From contig JABTUA010000002.1 of assembly GCA_015075635.1 (NCBI GenBank), positions 1,988,708 through 2,052,707 of the forward strand: a stretch of 64,000 nucleotides of DNA, written 5' to 3'. The notes below the pieces were generated by a model that saw only the letters and a list, made by a program, of their open reading frames with translations, was not told where the DNA came from and made no database searches. Source of the stretch: Polyangiaceae bacterium. Its GTDB lineage: Bacteria > Myxococcota_A > Polyangia > Polyangiales > Polyangiaceae. Made by a program: the position numbers and the translations under genes. Position 1 is the first letter of the stretch; the number at the start of each line of letters is the position of its first letter. Below, in pieces: positions 25,520 to 34,189 of this stretch.

Positions 25520-26539
25520 ATGCACGGCCTCCCGTTGCTCGTGTTCTTGCCCTTCGCGCTCTTCGCCTGTGGCTCGCGCTCCGGCCTCCCCGAGCCGCCC
25601 GTCGTGCTCGACGTGGAGGCGGGTGTGCCCGAGGAGTGCGGCGTTCCGCCGGGCCAGGCGGAGGTTCTGGCCAAGCTCGACTTTCAGCCCGCGTCCATCG
25701 CGGTATCGGGCGCGTGGGTGTTCGCCGCGGCTTGGTCCTTCGAGGGCAAGGTGGTGCGCGTCCCAACTGGCGGCGGAGCAGCGGTGGTGATCGCCAGCGG
25801 GCAGCCGGCCGTGAACCAGCTGGCGTCAGAAGGCGCCGCCGCCTTCTGGGTCACGCAAGGACTGGGCGGAACCGACGGCGCCGTCATCCGTTCGACTGCG
25901 CTCGGCACCGAGACCTTCGCGGGTGGGTTGACCCGGCCGCAAGGCGTCGCCCTGTACGGCAGCCAAGTCTACTTCACGGACGGCGTGGGTCCGCCCGGCA
26001 ACGGCCGCGTCATGCGCAAGCCAAAGAGCGGGGGCGCAGTCGAGACGCTCGGCTCCGCGCTCGGCGAGCCCTGGGACGTCGCGGTGAACGCCGGCGGCGT
26101 GTACTTCAGCAACGTCGCCGGCGACGGCACCATCCAGCGTGTGCCGCACACTGGCGGAAAATCCACGGTCCTCGCCAGCGGCTACTGGCTGCCACGCAAC
26201 GTCGCCCTCGACGGCACTTTCGTCCATTGGTCCGCGATGGAGCCGGATCAGCTCTCGAGCGTGTACCGCTGCCCCGAGAGCGGCGGCGCCACGGAGCTCC
26301 TGCACGCGGCCCTCGGCTCCGTCGAGGGCATCGCCGCCGACGCTCAAGGCGCGTACTGGGGCGTGCGCCAGTCCCCGGCAAACCCGACCTACGGCGCGGT
26401 CTTCACCAGCGGCCCGAAGGCGCTGCTCGAGTCCGGCGACTTCTCGGTCATGGGCGTGGCGATCGACCAGAACGCGGTCTACTTCACGACCATCGACGCC
26501 GACGGCGCCGGCAGCGTGCGGAAGACGTGTCGGCGCTAG
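25520..26539 (+). CDS. Beta-propeller lipoprotein
   Basis: 339 residues. The signal peptide with lipobox FALFAC is followed almost at once by a six-bladed propeller with phrases such as GKVVRVPTGGG, LYGSQVYFTDG, GTIQRVPHTGGK and QNAVYFTTIDADG. It is a shorter paralogue of the propeller half of the lipoprotein at 4643-6361 and lacks the long Gly linker. Such lipoproteins probably bind proteins or glycans at the cell surface; no catalytic residues are evident. Confidence 0.8.
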   Translation: MHGLPLLVFLPFALFACGSRSGLPEPPVVLDVEAGVPEECGVPPGQAEVLAKLDFQPASIAVSGAWVFAAAWSFEGKVVRVPTGGGAAVVIASGQPAVNQLASEGAAAFWVTQGLGGTDGAVIRSTALGTETFAGGLTRPQGVALYGSQVYFTDGVGPPGNGRVMRKPKSGGAVETLGSALGEPWDVAVNAGGVYFSNVAGDGTIQRVPHTGGKSTVLASGYWLPRNVALDGTFVHWSAMEPDQLSSVYRCPESGGATELLHAALGSVEGIAADAQGAYWGVRQSPANPTYGAVFTSGPKALLESGDFSVMGVAIDQNAVYFTTIDADGAGSVRKTCRR

Positions 26540-26571
26540 CGTCCGCCGCCGAGCCGCTCTAGACGGGACGC

Positions 26572-28170
26572 ATGCGCCGTTCGCTCTCGATCCTCGTCTC
26601 GCTCGCTGCTCTCACCACCGGTTGCGCCGGTGCGCCGCCGCCCGCCGCCACGCCGCCCAGCACGCCGCCCCCTGCCGCGGCTCCCACCGCTCAGACCGAG
26701 GAGCCCGGGATGCAGCTCCCGGGTGACGCGGACAAGGTCCCGCCGCCGCCCGCGGAGTGCAGAGCCTTCGCCGAGCGGAGCGCCCCCGCCGCGAGCTGCG
26801 ACGACAGGAACACGCACGGGCTCCTGGCCGACGCGCTCGGCAAGAGCGACGCGGCGGAGCGGGACGGCGCGCTCGCCGCGCTCGAAGGCTGCGGGAAGCT
26901 GCCGGTGGGCCTCGGGCGCGCGCTCCGCGCCGAGCTCGCCCCGGTGGCCTGCGGCGACGTCCTCGTCGAGCCGTACCTGGCCAAACCGCCCGCGGGCCTC
27001 GAACCGGAGCTGCGCGACACGCTGATGGGGCTCGGCTTCGCCGCACGGGCGGCGCGGCTGGTGCGGGAGGCGCCCAAGCTTGCGGCACCCTACAGCAAGG
27101 CTCGGGTGAACCAGTTCGTGTCGGGTCCGCTCAAGCACTGGATCGAGGGGCAGGCCAAGGCCATCTACTCCGTGTCGCTCCACGGCTCGAACCTGGAGGG
27201 CTACGGCAAGGCCGTGGTGGCGGTGGAGGCGGGCCTGGCCGATTTGCGCTTCGTCGAAGTGGCCCGCTCGGCGCCGGTGCCGGACGAGATGGCGAAGGAT
27301 CCCGAGCTGAAGGAGGCCTACTTCGGCGCGCTGGAGCAGGCGCTCGAGCCCCGCAAGAACCGCGGTCGCGACGCGGCGCTGGTGGGCCTGAAGAAGCTCG
27401 CCGAGGCCGGCGTGGTCCACGACGCGCGGGTCGAGCGCGCGCGCAAGCTCCTGTCCGAGGTGTACGCGGGCCGGCGCATCGACGCGCTGGACTCGCTGCT
27501 GCTGCCGGAGCTGCCGGCGGCGGCGCCGAAGACCGACGCCGAACGCTTGGCCACGCTCCTGCCCACGCCTTATGCCGAGCGCGTGTTCGCGTCCGCGAAA
27601 CCGAGCGACGCGGCGCTCCTGCGCGCCCTCGTCGAGCGTGGGTTGCCGAAGACGACACGCGCCAAGCTCGAGGCGGACAAGAACCTGGCCGCGGAGACGC
27701 GGCGTCTGCTCGGCCGCGCCCTGTTCGCGCTGGGCCAGCGTTACTGGCGCGCGGCGGACTTCAGCGCCGCGGCGAGCGCGCTAGCCGGTGGCAAGCTCGG
27801 GGGCGCGCTGAAGGACGAAGCAGAGCTCGTCGCCGCGTTGTCGGCGGCGCTCCAGAGCGGCCCGAAGGACGCCGCCGAGATGATGCTCCGGGGACCGCAC
27901 CTGCCCAAAGGGGTGGGCGACGTGGCGAAGCTCGACGAGCTCGCCAAGGGCAAAGGCAATCGCGCGGGCCTGGCCGCGTTCGACGCGGCACGCTTGCTGG
28001 AGATCGCGCGCCCCGCCGGCGCTGACGCCGCCTACTTCAAGGCCGTCGCCGATCGCTACGGGAAGGCCGCGGCGGAGCTCGCCGACGCCGCCAAGAAACG
28101 CGACGCGAAAGATCGCCAGAAGGCCGCCGAGGACACCGCGAAGGCGGTGGCGCCCAGTTCCGCTCGGTAG
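26572..28170 (+). CDS. Large helical lipoprotein, function unknown
   Basis: 532 residues. Lipobox LTTGC, then an Ala/Pro-rich linker to about residue 45. The rest is Ala/Leu/Lys-rich and predicted to be largely helical, with TPR-like stretches (ALFALGQRYWRAADFSAAASALAGGKLGG) and a lysine-rich coiled tail (AADAAKKRDAKDRQKAAED-like). No named family is evident. It follows the propeller lipoprotein by 32 bp on the same strand, so the two may form an operon. It is the last ordinary gene before the mobile-DNA region. Confidence 0.7.
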   Translation: MRRSLSILVSLAALTTGCAGAPPPAATPPSTPPPAAAPTAQTEEPGMQLPGDADKVPPPPAECRAFAERSAPAASCDDRNTHGLLADALGKSDAAERDGALAALEGCGKLPVGLGRALRAELAPVACGDVLVEPYLAKPPAGLEPELRDTLMGLGFAARAARLVREAPKLAAPYSKARVNQFVSGPLKHWIEGQAKAIYSVSLHGSNLEGYGKAVVAVEAGLADLRFVEVARSAPVPDEMAKDPELKEAYFGALEQALEPRKNRGRDAALVGLKKLAEAGVVHDARVERARKLLSEVYAGRRIDALDSLLLPELPAAAPKTDAERLATLLPTPYAERVFASAKPSDAALLRALVERGLPKTTRAKLEADKNLAAETRRLLGRALFALGQRYWRAADFSAAASALAGGKLGGALKDEAELVAALSAALQSGPKDAAEMMLRGPHLPKGVGDVAKLDELAKGKGNRAGLAAFDAARLLEIARPAGADAAYFKAVADRYGKAAAELADAAKKRDAKDRQKAAEDTAKAVAPSSAR

Positions 28171-28452
28171 TCGGGCCGGACAGAGGTTGAGAAGCGACGC
28201 GTTCTTGAAGAGTTGAGGACGGTCACGGGTACGGCGCGCGAGCAGGCGCAAATTCGCACTCGAGGTCAGGACGGGCCGGAACTGGAGGTCGGGGCGTGGC
28301 TCTCGGGTGGCGCCGGGCGTTGGTGAAGCGCTGGCGGCGTCGGCGCAGTGGTCGAGCGCACGACGCAGAGCTCGATGACCGCGAGTGCGGCACTGCGTGC
28401 AGCTGCCTGGCTGGAGCGCCATCGGACTCGAGCTCGACGCGCAGCTTCCGGA
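28171..28452. other. Non-coding stretch left of the inverted-repeat element
   Basis: No gene can be supported here. Open frames on the minus strand are Ser/Arg/Pro-rich without motifs and look like GC-rich shadows. The stretch separates the lipoprotein gene from the left end of the HNH element and may contain the decayed target of that insertion. Confidence 0.5.
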
Positions 28453-28523
28453 CCCACGGCGCTGCCGCTGACAAAGACCACCGAGGGCATCCCGTGCACG
28501 CCCCAGTCGCTGGGGGGCGTGCC
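28453..28523 (+). repeat. Left 71-bp terminal inverted repeat of the HNH element
   Basis: Starts CCCACGGCGCTGC and matches the reverse complement of 31638-31708 at about 61 of 71 positions, the first 22 without mismatch. Its inner part is a hairpin (arms GCACGCCCC at 28496-28504 and its complement near 28513-28521). The hairpin of the right copy uses an A-T pair where this one uses G-C, a compensatory change that keeps the stem paired. Confidence 0.85.
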
Positions 28524-28891
28524 AGCACCATTTCAGCGTACGGTGACCTGAGAGAAAGAGCATCGATTCGTCGACTTCTCTTGACGCAATTTCGAGCGAC
28601 TCGCGCTCGCGTTCGACGACCACGCGGGTGATGGCCTCTCGCTCGCGCGTCGTCGCCTGCTCGCGCGCGTTCGCGTGCGCGACGACGCGCGACGCGTTCT
28701 GGTGCTCGAAACGCGCTCAGCATGTCAGCAGCGAGCTCGAAAACTCGCGTGATAGACCAGAAAGCATGAACGCTCTCTCTTCGGTCTCCGACCACGAGCT
28801 CCGCGAGCGGCTCTCGGCCGCCGTGAGCTCGGAGCGGTCGGCGTGCGCCAACGTCATCTTCCACCTGGCAGAGCTCGACCGCCGCAGGCTG

Positions 28892-28980
28892 TGTTGTTCC
28901 CGTTCCACGCCACACCACCGACAGCGATTCCGCGACTGCGGCAGACCGGAAGCGAGTTCCTCCGGCTCGGCCGGACTGTC
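28892..28980 (+). mobile_element. Mini-insertion copy 1 (89 bp) in the HNH gene
   Basis: Net extra DNA between the codons RRRL and the downstream DACSSLFAYC. It changes the frame. Its right side carries the 27-bp shared end at 28959-28985, beginning CCTCCGGC and ending CTATTT, with an internal TCCGGC-TCG-GCCGGA hairpin. The remaining 60 bp are unlike copies 2 and 3. It carries no ORF. The exact boundary is uncertain by a few bases because CTATTT may be element or target. Confidence 0.75.
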
Positions 28981-29676
28981 TATTTCGATGCGTGTTCCTC
29001 CCTCTTCGCCTACTGCACCGAGCGCCTCGGCTATTCCGAGGACAGCGCGACCAAGCGTGTGCGTGTGGCCCGCCTGGCCCAGCAGTTCCCCCAGGTGCTC
29101 GATGACCTCGCCAGCGGCGAGCTCCACCTGACGGGGCTGTTCCTGCTCTCCGGCCACCTGACGGACGACAACGCCGAGCAGCTCCTCGCCGAGGCGCGAG
29201 GGAAGTCCAAGCGACAGCTCGAGGAGCTGCTCGCCCGCTGGTTCCCGCGGCCGGCCGTGCCGCCGACCATCACCCCGGTCACGCCCGAGCCGGTACAAGG
29301 GCAGTTGTCCACATGGTCCGGGGCAGGTACCCCGGCCCCGCCGGCCCAGGCGCCTCGCCCTCGCGTCGAGCCGCTCTCGCCGGAGAGCGTTCGCGTGGAA
29401 TTCAGCGCCCACGCTGCGTTCCGCGACAAGCTCGAGCAGGCCCGGGCGCTGCTCAGCCACACGGTGCCCAGCGGCGACCTCGCGACGATCCTCGAGCGCG
29501 CGCTGGACCTGCTCATCGAGCGGGAGACGAAGCGCCGCGCCGGCGCGGGCAAGCCCCGCAAGCGCCGCGAGACGAAGCCGGGCTCGCGGCACGTTCCGGT
29601 GGAAGTCCAGCGAGCGGTCAGGGAGCGGGACGGCGACCAGTGCACCTTCACCGACGCCGAAGGGCGGCGGTGTTCG

Positions 29677-29763
29677 GCAAATAGACAGTCCGGCCGGGCC
29701 GGAGGAGCGCCGTCTCCTGATGCGAACGGACGCGAGGCGCTGACTCGAGGCAAGACGCTGAAC
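29677..29763 (-). mobile_element. Mini-insertion copy 2 (87 bp, inverted) in the HNH motif
   Basis: Inserted between RRCS and ATEFLTIEH of the HNH core, in the opposite orientation to copy 1. The shared 27-bp end lies at 29679-29705 (reverse complement, one mismatch to copy 1). The length is a multiple of three and contains no stop, so it adds 29 residues in frame within the metal-binding motif. Confidence 0.78.
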
Positions 29764-29840
29764 GCGACTGAGTTCCTCACCATCGAGCACATCGACCCGT
29801 TCGCGAAGGGCGGGCCCACGACGGTGGACAACTGCTGCTT

Positions 29841-31328
29841 GCATGGGTGTTCGGGTAAGCGGAATCCTGGATCATTCCGATCGCTTGCGCGCGTGATCCA
29901 CCGTTCGCGCGGTGCGCGGAGTTGTGGAAACGGGGCAAGCGTGCGACCTCGCGGTTGCGACACAGCTCGGAGGACGCATGCCCCGCTCGCCATCGGTACC
30001 GATTCACCGCACGCTCCGCAAGTTCCTTCCGCCGTCGCTCGTCGAAGCGAGCGCTCGGGCGACGGGCGCGTTCCAGCGCGTCCGGAAGGTCGACGCCTAC
30101 GCCCTGGTCTGGAGCCTTATCCTCGGCTTTTCCGCCGGGAAAGTCCGGACCATCGCGGGCCTGCGTCGCGTCTACGAGAGGGTCTCGCGGACCACGCTGG
30201 AGGAGAGCAGCTTCTGCCGCCGGTTCACGCCGGCGCTGGTGAGGCTGCTCCGGCAGCTGCTCGACGGCGTGCTCCAGCAGTCCTGGGGCTGAGCCGGCCC
30301 GCATCTGGGCGGCTCAATCAGTTCCGCGACATCCTGATCGCGGACTCGACGGTCATCCGCCTGCACGAGCTGCTGGCCAAGACGTTTCCGGCCTGCCGCA
30401 CCAACCACACCCGGGCTGCCGCGAAGGTGCATGTGGTGATGTGCGTGGCGGGGGCTGGCAAGCAGACCGTCAAGGTGACCGCCGAGCGCCGCCATGATCG
30501 CCGTGCCCTCGTCCTCGGCCCGTGGGCTCGCGGCAAGTTGTTGCTCTTCGACCTCGGCTACTTCGACTTCCGCCTCTTCCGCCGCCTCGACGAGATCCGT
30601 GGCTACTTCGTGTCCCGGCTCAAGCGCAGCTCCAACCCGGTCATCGTTGCTCAGAATCGACGCTGGCGCGGCCGGTCGGTCGCCGTCGTCGGGCAGTGCA
30701 TCTGGGATGTCGTCGACCGCCTGCAGCGCGAGGAACTCGACGTCACCGTACAGGTTCGCTCCCGCCATCGCGTCTACGCCGGGCGCTGCTCCAGCGAGGT
30801 CCGCACCTTCCGTGTCGTCGGCGTGCGGGACGAAGCCTCCGGCGAGTACCACCTGTACATCACCAACATCGGCGTCGAGGCGCTCCAGCCGGCCGATATC
30901 GCCCGCGTGTACGCCGTCCGCTGGGAAGTCGAGTTGCTCTTCAAGGAGCTGAAGTCGCACTACCGGCTCGACCAGATCCCGAGCCGAAAGCGCGCCGTCG
31001 TAGAGGCCATGCTCTACGCCGCTCTTCTCTCGCTGGCCGCGAGCCGAGCGCTCCTTCACGCCTTGCGCAGCGCGGTCCGCCCGGGATTCCTTCTCCCGGC
31101 ACGACGCTGGAGCGTGCTCATGAGCCAGCACGCAACCGACCTGCTCGCCGTCGTCATCGAAGGCCGCGACGACCCAGTCTTGCTCGACCTGCTGCTCCAC
31201 GAGGCCCCAGACCCGAACCGTCGTCGCCTTCACCTGCTTCAGTCCGTCGAGCGCCGTGCACATGCCTATCGAGCCCCCGGAAACTCAGCGAGTTCACGTC
31301 GTGCAGCGGCCTAAGCGATCACCGATGC
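29841..31328 (+). mobile_element. IS4-type insertion sequence (1488 bp) with 8-bp target duplication
   Basis: Ends begin GCATGGGTGTTCG on the left and GCATCGGTGATCG on the reverse complement of the right, an imperfect inverted repeat of about 16 matches in 22. The 8-bp flank TGCTGCTT is duplicated at 29833-29840 and 31329-31336. Removing the element plus one flank restores the HNH reading VDNCC-LLCRPHNAH exactly, which fixes the boundaries. Inside is one transposase gene in two frames. Confidence 0.9.
29978..31314 (+). pseudogene. IS4-family DDE transposase, interrupted frame
   Basis: The ATG at 29978 follows a strong GGAGGA ribosome site. The first part (to a TGA at 30290-30292) has RTLRKFLPPSLVEASA and the helical N-domain. 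The second part, in the -1 frame, has the catalytic Asp in DILIADSTVIRLHE, the second Asp in LLLFDLGYFDFRLF and the IS4 signature Y-(2)-R-(3)-E-(6)-K in YAVRWEVELLFKELK. Together they give about 445 residues. A -1 slip at GGGG before the stop (30283-30287) would fuse the parts, but the neighbourhood is not a classical slippery heptamer, so an inactivating indel is the simpler reading. All three catalytic acids are intact. Confidence 0.85.
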
Positions 31329-31637
31329 TGCTGCTTGCTTTGCAGACCTCACAACGCCCACCGAGCGCGCCAGGTCTTCGGTGAGGACCACATCCAGAAC
31401 GAGATCTCGGAGGCGCGAGCGAGGCGAAGACAGAGCACGCCACCGGCGCCACCAGCGCCGACGCCCGCGCCCGAGGGCGGCGTGTCCGAAAAGGTGCTCG
31501 GAGCGCTGGTTCGGATGGGGTTCAAGCGAGCGGACGCGCGGCGAGCCGTCGAGCAAGCGCGCCTCTGCGAGGTGGAGCCGCTGCTCGAGCCGATGCTTCG
31601 CGCGACGCTCGCCATTCTCACACCGTGAGACGGTTCG

Positions 31638-31708
31638 GGCACACCCCACGTCGAATGGGGTGTGCACGGATTGCCCTTGGTGGTCATTGTCAGCGGCAGC
31701 GCCGTGGG
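31638..31708 (-). repeat. Right 71-bp terminal inverted repeat of the HNH element
   Basis: Reverse-complement partner of 28453-28523, starting 10 bp after the HNH stop codon. The inner hairpin has 10-bp arms (31639-31648 with 31656-31665) around the 7-nt loop CGTCGAA. The outer end reads GCGCCGTGGG. No target duplication is visible outside the two ends. Confidence 0.85.
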
Positions 31709-31740
31709 CACGCATGCGGACGAAGGAAAGGAGCTCATCT

Positions 31741-32038
31741 GTGCCTCGAACAGGTCGCACTCAACGCAGAGTCATCGGCATGCTCGTCAAACGCTTCGGC
31801 GACGCGCGCCTCGACGAGGTCCGCGACCCGCGCAACCCGTACATTTCGTGTTCGGCGCCTCGCGCCAGGTGGCGCTGTCGCGACAAACGCCTCGCTGGGA
31901 GCGAAGTCCTCCGGCTCGGCCGGACTCTCTATTTTGGCCGCGCTGCTCGGGATGGTGGCCGGAAGCAGGAGCCTGCGCGAGGTCGAGCAGCTGACTGATG
32001 AGCTCACGCCGCCAATCCGGGCGAAGCTCGGCATCAGT
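31741..32038 (+). pseudogene. Transposase N-terminal remnant split by mini-insertion copy 3
   Basis: A GTG at 31741 with an AAGGAG ribosome site (31727-31732) starts VPRTGRTQRRVIGMLVKRFGDARLDEVRDPRNPYI. After the 85-bp insert the sequence continues in another frame as LAALLGMVAGSRSLREVEQLTDEL, then PPIRAKLGIS, where similarity stops just before the TonB-receptor promoter. The DPR motif and REVE-type helix are typical of the N-terminal domain of ISAs1/IS4-like DDE transposases. The catalytic domain is absent, so this is a decayed fragment. Confidence 0.7.
31849..31933 (+). mobile_element. Mini-insertion copy 3 (85 bp) in the transposase remnant
   Basis: Extra DNA between PYIS and LAALLGM of the transposase remnant, same orientation as copy 1. 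The shared 27-bp end lies at 31908-31934, with one mismatch to copy 1. The rest again differs from the other two copies. The insert shifts the reading frame. Confidence 0.75.
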
Positions 32039-32065
32039 AGCACGTTTTTAAATTTTCGTGCTACT
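32036..32065. promoter_or_regulatory. Perfect 9-bp palindrome with AT-rich centre upstream of the TonB receptor
   Basis: AGTAGCACG at 32036-32044 and CGTGCTACT at 32057-32065 pair perfectly around 12 bp of pure A/T. The site ends 8 bp before the receptor's GTG start. In this GC-rich genome the A/T block is striking. It could be an operator for a metal-responsive repressor or a transcribed hairpin covering the ribosome site; the receptor's His-rich N-terminus makes a metal regulator attractive. Confidence 0.5.
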
Positions 32066-32073
32066 CCTGGCGC

Positions 32074-34188
32074 GTGGCTCGCCGCGCGGCACTTTCGGTG
32101 TGTTGCACCGTTGCCTGGCTGACCAGCGCGCCGGCCGCGGCCCACGACGATGCGCCGCGGCCGGATCACGAGGAGCACGACGCGCTGGAGGTCGAGGTCC
32201 GCGAGGACCCCAGGGCGTCGGAGGCGGCATCGCGGCTGCTCGTCGGGCGCCGCGAGCTCGAGCTCAGGCCGCGCCGGCGACCGGCCGACCTCGTGGAGGC
32301 AGTTCCGGGCGCGTTCGCGGTGCAACACGCCGGGGGTGGCAAGGCCGCGCAGTACTTCCTGCGCGGCTTCGACGCGGACCACGGCACCGACGTCGCCTTC
32401 TTCGTGGACGGCGTGCCGGTAAATCTGCCGAGCCACGGGCACGGGCAGGGTTACACCGATCTCGGCTTCCTGATCCCGGAGCTGGTCGTCAACGTGGATG
32501 CGTACAAGGGCCCGAACTGGGCGCGGTTCGGCGACTTCGCCACGGCGGGTGCGATCGACTTTCAGCTGGCGGAGGTCGTTCCCGAATCCTACGCGAGCGC
32601 GCAGGTGGGGCAGTACGGTGTCGCTCGCGGGCTGGTGGTCGCCTCGCCCGCGCTGGCCGACGACTGGCGCGCCGTCGTCGCCGCCGACGCGAGCGTCCAG
32701 GAAGGGCCGTTCGTGCACTCCGAGAAGCTCGGCCGGAGCAGCCTGTTCGCTCGTACTTCGCACGACCTCGGACCGCGACAGAAGCTCTCGCTCACGCTGT
32801 CCTCGTACGCCGCGCGCTGGTACGGCTCGGGCCAGATCCCCGCGCGGGCGGTGTGCGGAGAGGGCGAGCCCGGCGCCGCGCCTCCATCCGCGTACGGCGA
32901 GCCCTGCCTCGAGCCCTTCGACTCCGTGGATGCGAGCGAGGGCGGCTCGCAGGCGCGGCACTCGGCTGCACTGGCGTATGCGCTCGTCGCGCACAGCGCC
33001 GAGCTACACGCGCTCAGCTACGTCACGCTCTCGCGCTGGAACCTCTACTCGAACTTCACCTTCTTCGCGCGCGACCCGCAGAACGGCGACGGCATCGAGC
33101 AGGTGGACGACCGCACCACCCTGGGCGGCCACGCCCGGGTGCTCCGCCACTTCCACCACGGGCGGACGCGCTTCGCCGCCGCTTTCGGCGCGGAGCTCAG
33201 AGCCGACTCGATCGACAACGCGCTCTGGGGTCAGCGCCAGCGCGAACGGCTCGCGCAGCGGGTCGGCGCCAACGTGAGCGAGACGCAGTCGGCGCTGTAC
33301 GTAGAGGGCGACCTCCGGCTGGCGCCGGCGCTGCGCTTCCTCTCGGGCCTGCGCGTGCAACGCGTGGACGTACGCGTCGAGGACCGCCTCGAAGATCTGT
33401 CGGTGCTCGGAGACCGCTCGAGCGGCTCGGACGGCGCCTCGCTCCTGCTGCCGAAGCTCGGCGTGGTCGTCACGCCGGTGTCGGGCTGGGACGTGTCGGC
33501 GCATTACGGACGCGGTTTTCACTCCAACGACGCGCGCGGCGCCGTGCGCGCCACGGGCACGGTGGACCTCCTGACGCCGGCGCTCGGCTACGAGGTCGGC
33601 ACTCGCGTCGAGCCCTGGCGCGGCGTGAGCGCGTACGCCAGCGCTTTCTGGCTCGACCTTGGCTCGGAGCAGGTCTGGGTCGGCGACGAGGGGACGACCG
33701 AGGCGTCCGGCGCCACGCGGCGCCTGGGGCTGGAGCTCGGCGCGCGGGCGAAGCTCGGGGGCTGGCTCTACGCCGACGCCGACCTCACGCTGACGCGGGC
33801 GGAGTACCGCGACGGCCCGGAGTCAGGGAGCCCTGTCCCGCTCGCGCCCACGCGCACCTTCACCGCCGGCATCGGCGCGCGGCACGAGCTCGGCGCGTAC
33901 ACACCTTTCGGAGCTCTGCGCCTGCGGGCGCTCGCGGATCGCGCGGCCAGCGAGGACGGCGCGCTCGTCGCCGAGGGTCACACGCTGCTCGACGCCTCCG
34001 CCGGGCTGCGCTGGAAGCGGATCGAGGCCGGGGTGGACGTGCAGAACGTCACGGATGCGCGCTGGCGTGAGGTCAGCTTCGCGACGGAGAGCCGACTCTC
34101 CTACGAGCCGGCTCCGGTGACGGGCGTACACTACACGCCGGGCTGGCCGCGTACCGTGCTGGGGCGAGTCACGCTGTACATGCCCTGA
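32074..34188 (+). CDS. TonB-dependent outer-membrane receptor
   Basis: 704 residues from a GTG at 32074, directly followed by a signal peptide ending near APAAAHD. The mature N-terminus is His/Asp-rich (HDDAPRPDHEEHD). A TonB-box-like ALEVEV and a plug domain follow (about residues 60-170, with PADLVEAVPGAF, YFLRGFDADHGTD, VFVDGVPVN-like and YKGPNWARFG). The rest is a beta-barrel ending in TVLGRVTLYMP, though the final aromatic residue typical of barrels is replaced. The His-rich start suggests a metal or metallophore substrate (zinc, copper or nickel), but this is inference. It lies just right of the mobile-DNA nest, behind the 32036 palindrome, and converges on the cohesin-like gene. Confidence 0.92.
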   Translation: MARRAALSVCCTVAWLTSAPAAAHDDAPRPDHEEHDALEVEVREDPRASEAASRLLVGRRELELRPRRRPADLVEAVPGAFAVQHAGGGKAAQYFLRGFDADHGTDVAFFVDGVPVNLPSHGHGQGYTDLGFLIPELVVNVDAYKGPNWARFGDFATAGAIDFQLAEVVPESYASAQVGQYGVARGLVVASPALADDWRAVVAADASVQEGPFVHSEKLGRSSLFARTSHDLGPRQKLSLTLSSYAARWYGSGQIPARAVCGEGEPGAAPPSAYGEPCLEPFDSVDASEGGSQARHSAALAYALVAHSAELHALSYVTLSRWNLYSNFTFFARDPQNGDGIEQVDDRTTLGGHARVLRHFHHGRTRFAAAFGAELRADSIDNALWGQRQRERLAQRVGANVSETQSALYVEGDLRLAPALRFLSGLRVQRVDVRVEDRLEDLSVLGDRSSGSDGASLLLPKLGVVVTPVSGWDVSAHYGRGFHSNDARGAVRATGTVDLLTPALGYEVGTRVEPWRGVSAYASAFWLDLGSEQVWVGDEGTTEASGATRRLGLELGARAKLGGWLYADADLTLTRAEYRDGPESGSPVPLAPTRTFTAGIGARHELGAYTPFGALRLRALADRAASEDGALVAEGHTLLDASAGLRWKRIEAGVDVQNVTDARWREVSFATESRLSYEPAPVTGVHYTPGWPRTVLGRVTLYMP

Positions 34189-34189
34189 C

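Larger units (their letters stand above)
28766..31628 (+). pseudogene. HNH endonuclease (DUF222/13E12-like) gene, broken by three insertions
   Basis: The ATG at 28766 opens MNALSSVSDHELRERLSA. The protein continues through LFAYCTERLGYSEDSATKRVRVARLAQ, a Pro-rich spacer, and the HNH core GDQCTF, LTIEHIDPFAKGGPTTVDNCC, then (after the insertion sequence) LLCRPHNAHRARQVFGEDH, ending with a UBA-like helix pair and TGA at 31628. Coding is interrupted by (1) an 89-bp insert at 28892-28980 that shifts the frame, (2) an 87-bp in-frame insert at 29677-29763 that splits the HNH motif, and (3) the insertion sequence at 29841-31328. Rejoining the pieces restores one frame and the Cys/His metal-binding HNH fold. 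The gene lies inside 71-bp inverted repeats, so it was probably the cargo, or the motor, of a mobile unit. Confidence 0.88.

Noticed and set aside
28223..28918. 231-residue minus-strand frame left of the HNH gene
   Set aside because: It runs through the terminal repeat and HNH start with no protein motif; low-complexity Arg/Ala/Ser.
30283..30292. Programmed -1 frameshift in the IS4-type transposase
   Set aside because: Kept only as a possibility: GGGG before TGA is not an X-XXY-YYZ heptamer and no downstream structure was evident.
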